From Verrucomicrobiaceae bacterium (GTDB taxonomy: Bacteria > Verrucomicrobiota > Verrucomicrobiia > Verrucomicrobiales > Verrucomicrobiaceae): a stretch of DNA of 64,000 nt. Below are positions 1-7,390 of this stretch, piece by piece. The DNA lies in NCBI GenBank assembly GCA_016795365.1, contig JAEUHN010000026.1, positions 62,001-126,000 of the forward strand. The letters are read 5' to 3'. The position numbers were made by a program, and so were the translations under genes. Every line of letters starts with the position of its first letter. Position 1 is the stretch's first letter. A model generated the notes under the pieces. That model was not told where the DNA came from. It saw only the letters and a program-made list of their open reading frames with translations, and searched no databases.

Positions 1-2
1 AC

Positions 3-938
3 TTCATGGTCCTCGGTGCCGGAGGCAAGATGGGGCCAACGCTGGCGCGCATGGTGAGGCGAGGGCTGGATGAGATCGGGCAAACCCAGCGGCGTGTGAT
101 CGCGGTGTCGCGTTTCTCTTCGGCCGAGGCAGCGGCGAGTCTCCAACAGCACGGCGTGGAGACCATCGCGTGCGACTTGATGGACCGGACGGCGGTGAAT
201 GCATTGCCCGAGGTGCCGAACCTCATCTTCATGGCTGGGCAAAAGTTTGGCACTAGCGATGCACCCGAACTCACCTGGGTGATGAACACGGTCGTGCCCG
301 CCATCGTGGCCGAGCGCTTCGCGAAGTCGCGCATCGTCGTGTTCTCCACCGGTTGTGTGTATCCGCTCATGCCCGTGAATGGTCCAGGTTCGCGCGAAGG
401 CGATTCGCTCACCCCGCCCGGCGAGTATGCCAATTCCTGCGTTGGGCGCGAGCGTGTGTTCGAGCACTTCGCCAAGCTGCACCGCACGCGCGTGCTGATG
501 TTCCGTCTCTGCTACGCCATTGATCTACGCTATGGCGTGCTCATGGATGTCGCGCAGAAGGTGGCGAGCGGCCAGCCTGTTGATGTCTCGATGGGATACG
601 CCAACGTCATTTGGCAAGGCGATGCCAGCGCGCGTGCGATCCAATGCCTCGCTCACACCTCCTCGCCGCCGATGGCACTGAACGTCACCGGCTTGGAGCG
701 AGTCTCGATCCGCGAGCTGGCGCAGCATTTCGGTGACAAGCTCGGGCGTGCTGCCGTCATCACGGGCATCGAAAGCTCCACTGCGTGGATCTGGGACGCT
801 GCCCGCTCGTATGGGTTGTTCGGTCCGCCCACCGTCTCGCTCGATGAGATGATCGAGGCGACCGCGCATTGGCTGAAGCTTGGTGGACAGACGATCGGCA
901 AACCCACACACTTTGAAGTTCAAGATGGACAGTTCTGA
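3..938 (+). CDS. NAD-dependent epimerase/dehydratase family protein, 5' end cut by window
   Basis: Extended short-chain dehydrogenase fold, probably acting on a sugar or sugar acid with NAD(P). The dinucleotide-binding glycine motif GAGGKMG lies at the very start of the visible frame (bases 18-38). The first beta strand is therefore incomplete and the true start is probably upstream of base 1. A conserved Ser-Thr-Gly-Cys stretch (STGCVYP) precedes a YANSC motif, where the usual YxxxK has Cys in place of the catalytic Lys. The C-terminus resembles the sugar-binding half of the family. It overlaps the next gene by 14 nt, a DHDPS-family lyase, which suggests a two-step sugar-acid pathway. Substrate unknown. 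Confidence 0.8.
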   Translation, partial: FMVLGAGGKMGPTLARMVRRGLDEIGQTQRRVIAVSRFSSAEAAASLQQHGVETIACDLMDRTAVNALPEVPNLIFMAGQKFGTSDAPELTWVMNTVVPAIVAERFAKSRIVVFSTGCVYPLMPVNGPGSREGDSLTPPGEYANSCVGRERVFEHFAKLHRTRVLMFRLCYAIDLRYGVLMDVAQKVASGQPVDVSMGYANVIWQGDASARAIQCLAHTSSPPMALNVTGLERVSIRELAQHFGDKLGRAAVITGIESSTAWIWDAARSYGLFGPPTVSLDEMIEATAHWLKLGGQTIGKPTHFEVQDGQF

Positions 939-1983
939 CGTCCGCGTTGCCTTCCATCGAGGCCTCGCCATTCCCGCGCATCCACTGGCGTTGAATGCGT
1001 CGCGCAAGCTCGACGAACGACGCCAGCGAGCGCTGACTCGCTACTACATTGCGGCGGGTGTTGGCGGGCTTGCTGTTGGGGTGCATACGACGCAGTTCGC
1101 CATTCGTGATCCGAGGATCGGTTTGTTCAAGCCGGTGCTGCAACTCGCGGCGGAGGAGATGAACATGGTTGCGCCCGCGCCTGATTCGGCTGAAGCCACA
1201 GCCACGTTCCTCCAACCGCTTGTGCGCATCGCCGGAGTTTGCGGTGAGACGAAGCAGGCTATTGCCGAGGCGACGCTCATCCGCGAACTCGGTTACCATG
1301 CTACGTTGCTCAGTCTCGGCGCGATGCGAAACGCGACCGACGACGAACTCATCGCGCACTGTCGAGCGGTCGCGGAGGTCGTGCCGGTTGTTGGATTTTA
1401 CCTTCAGCCAAGTGTCGGTGGACGCGTGCTTCCGTATGCGTTCTGGCGTCGGTTTGCGGAGATCGAGAACGTCGTCGCCATCAAGATCGCGCCATTCAAC
1501 CGTTACCAGACACTCGATGTGGTTCGTGCGGTCATTGAGGCCGGTCGCGATGACATCGCGCTCTACACGGGCAATGACGACAACATCGTCGCCGATTTCC
1601 TCACGCCGTATCGCGTCGGCGGCAAAGAACGCCGCATCGTCGGTGGCTTGCTGGGGCATTGGTCGGTGTGGACGAAGCGCGCCGTTGAGTTGCTGGATCG
1701 CTGCCGCCATGCGGATGCCACGCCCGAATTGCTGCGGCTCGGAGTCGAAGTCACGGACACCAACGCCGCCTTCTTCGATGCCGCCCATGCCTTCCACGGT
1801 TGCATCGCAGGGCTGCACGAAGTCTTGCGACGCCAGGGCCTGCTCGAAGGCATCTGGTGCCTGGACGAAAACGAAATGCTGAGCCCCGGCCAACTAGCGG
1901 AGATTGATCGTGTGTATCGCGCCTATCCCCACCTGCACGATGATGACTTCGTTGAGCGTAATCGAGATCAATGGCTGCGATAG
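925..1983 (+). CDS. Dihydrodipicolinate synthase/N-acetylneuraminate lyase family protein
   Basis: 352-residue class I aldolase of the DapA/NanA TIM-barrel family. The Schiff-base lysine is in VVAIKIAPF at residue 187, matching the family position, followed by YTGNDDNIV. The ATG at 925 is preferred over the in-frame GTG at 880, because 880 would give a deep overlap and a non-family N-terminal extension. The protein is longer than true DapA (about 290 aa), and the upstream epimerase and lack of lysine genes argue for a 2-keto-3-deoxy sugar-acid lyase or dehydratase instead. Cytoplasmic; family sure, substrate not. Confidence 0.8.
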   Translation: MDSSDVRVAFHRGLAIPAHPLALNASRKLDERRQRALTRYYIAAGVGGLAVGVHTTQFAIRDPRIGLFKPVLQLAAEEMNMVAPAPDSAEATATFLQPLVRIAGVCGETKQAIAEATLIRELGYHATLLSLGAMRNATDDELIAHCRAVAEVVPVVGFYLQPSVGGRVLPYAFWRRFAEIENVVAIKIAPFNRYQTLDVVRAVIEAGRDDIALYTGNDDNIVADFLTPYRVGGKERRIVGGLLGHWSVWTKRAVELLDRCRHADATPELLRLGVEVTDTNAAFFDAAHAFHGCIAGLHEVLRRQGLLEGIWCLDENEMLSPGQLAEIDRVYRAYPHLHDDDFVERNRDQWLR

Positions 1984-2000
1984 CTCCCACTCACACCTTC

Positions 2001-4991
2001 ATGAGATCCCCTTGTTCCTTCGTCCTTGCCGTCGCAAGCCTTATGCTTGGCGCTCAAATCCGCGCCGAGGAAAAGACCTTGATGTCAAAGCCCGACAGCG
2101 GTGCCGTGACGGGCAAATTGCCAGCCGTTCCTCCGACACCTGCGACCGAAGCTGCGAAGACGTTCAAGGTGCTCGACGGCTTTCGCATGGACCTGCTCGC
2201 CGCCGAACCGCTCGTCGCCAGCCCAGTGGCGATGACGTATGACGAGAATGGCCGCGCCTATGTGTGCGAGATGCGCGATTATCCTTACACCGACAAAGCG
2301 AATCATAAGCCGAGCCAGGAGAACCCCACCGACAAGCCGATTGGCCGCGTGCGATTGCTGGAGGACACGAACGATGATGGGGTCTTCGACAAGGCGACGG
2401 TCTTCGCTGAGGACTTGTCGTGGCCTACCGGCGTCGCGTGCTGGAAGGGTGGCGTGTATGTCGCGGCTACGCCGGATGTTTGGTATCTCAAAGACACCGA
2501 TGGCGACGGCAAAGCGGACGTGCGCGAGAAAGTCTTCAGCGGTTTCAAGAAGCTGAACGTGCAGGCCGTGATGAACAATCTCGTTTGGGGTCTCGACAAT
2601 CGCATTCACGGTGCCGGCGGCAGCAACGGCGGCAAGATCACGCCGGGCGACATCACACTATCGCGCGCGGACTTCCATTTCGATGCAACGACACGCGCGT
2701 TCGAACTCGAGTCCGGCGGCGCGCGTTTTGGCGGCTCGTATGACGACTGGGGCAACCGTTTCCTCTGCAACATCCGCAACCCCGCGCAGCACATCGTTTT
2801 GCCCGCCAAGTATCTCGCCCGCAACAAGTCGCTGGCCGCCCGCAGTCCGCTCAATGACATGGCCGAGTCCGGCGACCAACTTCCCGTGTATCGCATCTCG
2901 CCGCCGGAGCCGTGGCGTGAGATTCGTGCGAAGCGCTGGGCTGGCGAACGCGACATCAACATGCCGCGCAGCGAACTCATCGGCGCGGGCGTGGTCACCT
3001 CGGCAAGCGGCGTCACGAGCTATCGCGGCACTGCGTATCCTGAGAATTATCGTGGCAATGTCTTCGTCACCGAATGCGCAGGCAACCTCCTCTATCGCCT
3101 GCAACTCACGCCCGACGGCGTCACCTTTAAAGCCGAGCGCGTCGATGGCCAGCAAGAGATGGTCGCCTCGACAGACAACTGGTTCCGACCCGTGAACTTT
3201 GTCAACGCGCCTGATGGCACGCTGCACATCATGGACATGTATCGCGAGAACATCGAGCATCCGTGGAGCATCCCTGAGGACATTCATGCCGCCGTTGATC
3301 TCGAAGCCGGTCGCGACATGGGCCGCCTCTGGCGTCTCACACCGCCCGACTTCAAGCCTGTGAAAACGCCACGCCTCGGCAGCGCGAGCAGCGCGGAACT
3401 GGTTGTCACCCTGGAAAATCCGAACTCGTGGTGGCGCGAGACCGCGCAGCGCTTGTTGTTCGAGCGCCAGGACAAGAGCGTCGTCGCGTCACTGCAAACC
3501 ATGGTGCGCCAAGGCAAGCTGCCGCAAGCTCGACTGCACGCGCTGTGGACGCTCGAAGGTCTGGGTGCGCTGGCGAATGATGACTTGCTCGTCGCTTTGA
3601 AGGACAGCGCAGCGGGCGTGCGCGAACATGCCGTGAAACTCGCCGAACCTCGCGCACTCACCGACGCGATTCTGCCGCTGGCCAGAGATGCCGATGCGCG
3701 TGTTCGCTTCCAGGTCGCCTTCACGCTGGGCGAACTCAACGACCAGCGCGCCCTCGATGCGCTCGCCTACATCGCCAAGCGCGACGCTGATGATCCGTGG
3801 ATTCGTGCCGCTGTGCTCAGCTCGGTGCAGAACGATGGCGATGAACTTCTTGCCCGCTTGCTCGCGGACAAAGACTTCGCTGGCGAGCCCACGTCCATCG
3901 ATCTGATCAGTGAACTCGCCCAGATCATCGGCGCTCGTGGTAAGAGCGAGGAGATGCAACGCGTCTTCGAGCAAGCCACGGACATTGCCTCGTTGTGCGA
4001 AGTCTCCCTCGGTGTCGGCGAAGGTTTGAAGCGCGGTGGCAAAAGCCTGCGCGGAGCAGGTCTGACTGCCGCAGCGAAGAACAAGGTCGAGCGCTTGCTC
4101 GCCGCTGCGGCGAACGTCGCCACCGACAGCACGCAGCCCGTGGCCTCTCGCGAGTCGTCGATTCGTTTGCTAAGTTTCGACAATTTCAGCGCGGTGAAGG
4201 AGACCTTCGTTCGCTTGATGGATGGCAAGGAACTACAGGACATTCAGGTCGCTGCGATCAAAGCGCTTGGTAGTTTCACCACGCCCGAGGCGGTGCCCCC
4301 GCTGCTCGCCAACTGGAGGACACAGACACCCGCCGTGCGCAGTGAAGTCATTGCCGCGATGATGGGTGTGCGCACACGTGCGCTGCCCTTGTTGCAGGCG
4401 GTGGAGAGTGGGCTGATCCCCGCCAATCAGATCCCCTTTGCCCAGCGGCGACTACTTTCGCTGAATGCTGATCCGACGGTCAAGGCTCTCGCCGAGAAGT
4501 TCTTCAGCGCCTCGGCTCCGAGGCCGCGCAAGCAAGTCATTGAGAAATACCAACCTGCGTTGTCGATGAAAGGTGATGCTGTGCGCGGCCAGAAGGTCTT
4601 CGAGGCCGCGTGCATCGCCTGCCATCGCGCAGGCGATGTGGGCAAGCAGGACGTGGGGCCGAACCTCGCGAACATCCGTGCTTGGAATCCTGAGCAAGTC
4701 TTGATCAACATCCTTGATCCAAATCGTGAAGTGGTGCCCAACTTCCTCGCCTACACAGTGGAGACCACGGAAGGCAAAAGCATCTACGGACTCATCGCCG
4801 AAGAGAGCACCACCAGCCTCACGATGAAGCGCCCCGATGGCGTGAGCGAGACGGTCTTGCGCAGCAGCGTGGCGAAGCTCGAAGGCGCAGGTGTGTCGCT
4901 CATGCCCGATGGCCTCGAGGCCGCCATTAGTCCCGAGCAGATGGCGGATCTGATCGTCTTCCTGCTAGCGCCTGGAGGTTCATCGCGATGA
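2001..4991 (+). CDS. PVC-type heme-binding protein: TIGR02604 propeller, HEAT repeats, CxxCH domain
   Basis: 996-residue secreted protein. The start at 2001 gives a signal peptide (MRSPCSFVLAVASLMLGAQIRA); the in-frame ATG at 1971 would put ten polar residues ahead of it. Domains in order: membrane-bound-dehydrogenase-type beta-propeller (TIGR02604, about 50-450, with Asp-rich loops such as DTDGDGKAD); armadillo/HEAT helical repeats (about 480-800); C-terminal cytochrome c-like domain (TIGR02603) with CIACH at 871-875. Such proteins are abundant in Planctomycetes and Verrucomicrobia and are thought to couple periplasmic sugar oxidation to electron transfer; the real substrate is unknown. It follows the DHDPS-family gene by 17 nt. 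Confidence 0.85.
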   Translation: MRSPCSFVLAVASLMLGAQIRAEEKTLMSKPDSGAVTGKLPAVPPTPATEAAKTFKVLDGFRMDLLAAEPLVASPVAMTYDENGRAYVCEMRDYPYTDKANHKPSQENPTDKPIGRVRLLEDTNDDGVFDKATVFAEDLSWPTGVACWKGGVYVAATPDVWYLKDTDGDGKADVREKVFSGFKKLNVQAVMNNLVWGLDNRIHGAGGSNGGKITPGDITLSRADFHFDATTRAFELESGGARFGGSYDDWGNRFLCNIRNPAQHIVLPAKYLARNKSLAARSPLNDMAESGDQLPVYRISPPEPWREIRAKRWAGERDINMPRSELIGAGVVTSASGVTSYRGTAYPENYRGNVFVTECAGNLLYRLQLTPDGVTFKAERVDGQQEMVASTDNWFRPVNFVNAPDGTLHIMDMYRENIEHPWSIPEDIHAAVDLEAGRDMGRLWRLTPPDFKPVKTPRLGSASSAELVVTLENPNSWWRETAQRLLFERQDKSVVASLQTMVRQGKLPQARLHALWTLEGLGALANDDLLVALKDSAAGVREHAVKLAEPRALTDAILPLARDADARVRFQVAFTLGELNDQRALDALAYIAKRDADDPWIRAAVLSSVQNDGDELLARLLADKDFAGEPTSIDLISELAQIIGARGKSEEMQRVFEQATDIASLCEVSLGVGEGLKRGGKSLRGAGLTAAAKNKVERLLAAAANVATDSTQPVASRESSIRLLSFDNFSAVKETFVRLMDGKELQDIQVAAIKALGSFTTPEAVPPLLANWRTQTPAVRSEVIAAMMGVRTRALPLLQAVESGLIPANQIPFAQRRLLSLNADPTVKALAEKFFSASAPRPRKQVIEKYQPALSMKGDAVRGQKVFEAACIACHRAGDVGKQDVGPNLANIRAWNPEQVLINILDPNREVVPNFLAYTVETTEGKSIYGLIAEESTTSLTMKRPDGVSETVLRSSVAKLEGAGVSLMPDGLEAAISPEQMADLIVFLLAPGGSSR

Positions 4992-5037
4992 CTTTCTGTG
5001 AGGGTGCCATCCCTCAGCTCGTTTCCCCTTTGATCTC

Positions 5038-5832
5038 ATGAAAACCGTCACTGCCATTGCTCTCGTTATGTTCTCGTCCGCTTCGTTCGCTATCGAGATT
5101 GTCGCTCACCGTGGCTACTCGGCCAAGGCACCGGAGAACACCGTGGCTGCCTTTGTGGCAGGATGGAAAGCCGGCACTGATGCCTGTGAACTCGATCTGC
5201 ATCTGACCTCGGATGACAAGGTGATCGTCTGTCACGACAAGGACACCAAGCGCACCACGGGTGTGCTCAAGGTGATCGCGCAGACGCCTTTCGATGAGCT
5301 TCGGACTCTGGATGTAGGCTCGTGGAAAGGGGACTCGTGGAAGGGTGAGAAGCTGCCTACACTCGACGAGGCCATCGGTTCCATGCCAGAGGGCGGTCAG
5401 AGGTTCTTCCTGGAAATCAAGTGCGGCAAGCAAGTGGTGCCAGCGCTAGCTCGTGATTTGGAGCGCTGGCGTTCACGTGCGAAACAGCTCGCCTTCATCA
5501 GCTTCGACTATGAGGCGCTTACGGCGGCCAAGAAGGCCATGCCATGGATGGAGTGTTACTTGCTTTCCGGTGTGAAGGACAAGAACAAGCAATCGCGCTC
5601 TGTCGAGCAGGTGATCACGATGGCCACTTCGGCAGGCCTGGACGGACTGGATCTCGGTCTGGACTGGCCATGGTCGAAGGCGATGGTGAAGCAGATCCAT
5701 GCCGCAGGATTGAAGGTCTATGGTTACACCGCCAACAAGCCGCCGGACATCGAGCGCCTTGCCGACGCAAGTGTGGACGGGATTACCACGGATGATCCGG
5801 TGCTGGCAAAGTCACTGATCACCGGGCGTTAG
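5038..5832 (+). CDS. Secreted glycerophosphodiester phosphodiesterase
   Basis: 264 aa. Signal peptide (residues 1-18), then the GDPD signature: His24-Arg-Gly (HRG), PENT at 32-35, acidic ELDLHLT and VIVCHD (metal and catalytic residues), FLEIKCG, and a C-terminal DGITTDDP loop. Expected to hydrolyse glycerophosphodiesters to glycerol-3-phosphate and an alcohol in the periplasm, though PVC members often sit with sugar-oxidation genes and may act on other phosphodiesters. It starts 46 nt after the heme protein, so co-transcription is possible. Confidence 0.88.
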   Translation: MKTVTAIALVMFSSASFAIEIVAHRGYSAKAPENTVAAFVAGWKAGTDACELDLHLTSDDKVIVCHDKDTKRTTGVLKVIAQTPFDELRTLDVGSWKGDSWKGEKLPTLDEAIGSMPEGGQRFFLEIKCGKQVVPALARDLERWRSRAKQLAFISFDYEALTAAKKAMPWMECYLLSGVKDKNKQSRSVEQVITMATSAGLDGLDLGLDWPWSKAMVKQIHAAGLKVYGYTANKPPDIERLADASVDGITTDDPVLAKSLITGR

Positions 5833-5902
5833 TTCTCTCATAAGGCGCGATAAAGCACGAAGGCTGACCATGTATGGTGCGTAGGTTTCAAATCGTTCAT
5901 CC

Positions 5903-7336
5903 ATGTTCACTCGCCGCCAGCTACTTCAGACCACCGGACAGGGTTTCGGAGCGCTGGCTTGTGCCTCGCTGGAGGCGGCGGAGTCGTCGCATCGCTCGCA
6001 GGTGGTGGCACCGAAGGCGAAGCGTGTGGTCCAGCTTTTCATGGGTGGTGCAGCCAGTCATATCGACCTCTTTGATTTCAAGCCAGCACTGATCAAGCAC
6101 CACGGTGAGGAGTCCGACTTCGGTGAGAAGGTGGAGGCTTTTCAGAATGGTCTCGGGCCATGGAAGAAGCCGGTGTGGGAGTTCAAGCCTCACGGGCAGT
6201 GCGGCAAGATGCTGAGTGAAGTCGTGGCACCCTTGGGTGCTTGCGTGGATGACATGGCCTTCGTTCACAACATGGTGGGCAAGACTGGTGTGCATTCGCA
6301 GGGCACGCTGCTGCAAGCGACGGGCTTCAATTTGCCGGGCTTTCCGGGCATGGGCTGTTGGGTGAGTTATGGTCTGGGATCGTTAAGCGACAACTTGCCC
6401 ACGTTTGTTGTGCTGCCTGATCATCGTGGCTTCGCATCGAATGGACCGAAGAACTGGGACTCTGCCTTCCTGCCTTCACAACACGCGGGCACGATCATCT
6501 ATCCGGGAGCCGAGACGCCCATCGCCGACCTGTTTCCTCACAAGTCGGGTCGCTACATCAGCAAGCAATCTGATCGGGCAGGCTTCGCCCTGCTGGAGCA
6601 GCTCAATCGCAAGCACCAGGCGATGCGCGAGGAAGATGTGAGGCTCGAAAGCCGCATCCAAAGCTACGAACTCGCCGCGAAGATGCAGCTGGCCGCGCCC
6701 GAGGCTCTCGACTTCTCCAAGGAAACCGATCGCGTGAAGGAGATGTATGGAATCCAGGAGCATCGCAAGGTGTGGCCCACGGAGATCAATCCCGAGGAGG
6801 AAGCCGATTACATGGGGCGCAAGTGCCTGGCTGCGCGGCGATTGCTGGAGCGCGGTGTGCGGTTCGTGCAGATCTGGAGCGGCAATGACAATGGATTCCC
6901 ACGGCGGAACTGGGACAGCCACGAGGATGTGGAGCGCGATCATGGGCCGCTGGCCTGGGGCATGGCCAAGGCGGTCTCCGCTTTGATCCTCGATCTGAAG
7001 CAACGTGGACTCCTTGATGAGACGATCATCCTGTGGACCACGGAGTTTGGCCGCATGCCGTCCACGCAGGGGGGCAAGGGGCGGGATCACAATCCGTATG
7101 TGTTCACCAATTGGCTTTGTGGTGGTGGCATTCGTGGCGGCGTGGTCGCTGGTGAAAGTGATCAATGGGGCTACAAGCCCCTCGATCGTGCGAATCCCAC
7201 GATGGTCTATGATGTCCATGCGACAATGCTGCACCTGCTGGGCATCGACCACACCAAGCTCACGTGGCGACACAATGGTCTCGATCGGCGCCTGACGGAT
7301 GTGCATGGGCATGTGATCCGGGACTTGATCAGCTAG
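5903..7336 (+). CDS. DUF1501 family protein (Tat-exported, alkaline-phosphatase-superfamily-like)
   Basis: 477 aa with a twin-arginine leader (TRRQLLQTTG). Family hallmarks: VVQLFMGGAASHIDLFDFKP near the N-terminus; GMGCWVSYGLGS and LPTFVVLPD; TTEFGRMP and GRDHNPY metal-site-like motifs; and the C-terminal LLGIDHTKLTWR. DUF1501 proteins have a sulfatase/phosphatase-type fold but unknown chemistry and usually pair with a DUF1549/DUF1553 cytochrome. Here there is no such cytochrome next door; the nearest heme protein is the TIGR02604 type two genes upstream. Confidence 0.87.
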   Translation: MFTRRQLLQTTGQGFGALACASLEAAESSHRSQVVAPKAKRVVQLFMGGAASHIDLFDFKPALIKHHGEESDFGEKVEAFQNGLGPWKKPVWEFKPHGQCGKMLSEVVAPLGACVDDMAFVHNMVGKTGVHSQGTLLQATGFNLPGFPGMGCWVSYGLGSLSDNLPTFVVLPDHRGFASNGPKNWDSAFLPSQHAGTIIYPGAETPIADLFPHKSGRYISKQSDRAGFALLEQLNRKHQAMREEDVRLESRIQSYELAAKMQLAAPEALDFSKETDRVKEMYGIQEHRKVWPTEINPEEEADYMGRKCLAARRLLERGVRFVQIWSGNDNGFPRRNWDSHEDVERDHGPLAWGMAKAVSALILDLKQRGLLDETIILWTTEFGRMPSTQGGKGRDHNPYVFTNWLCGGGIRGGVVAGESDQWGYKPLDRANPTMVYDVHATMLHLLGIDHTKLTWRHNGLDRRLTDVHGHVIRDLIS

Positions 7337-7390
7337 CCGTCGGCGAGCGTCGTGAGAGTGGTGCAAAGGACGGCACCAAACGATGCGTTC

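Noticed and set aside
760-1893. 377-codon minus-strand frame opposite the DHDPS-family gene
   Set aside because: Arg/His-rich antisense shadow; the sense strand carries the catalytic lysine motif.
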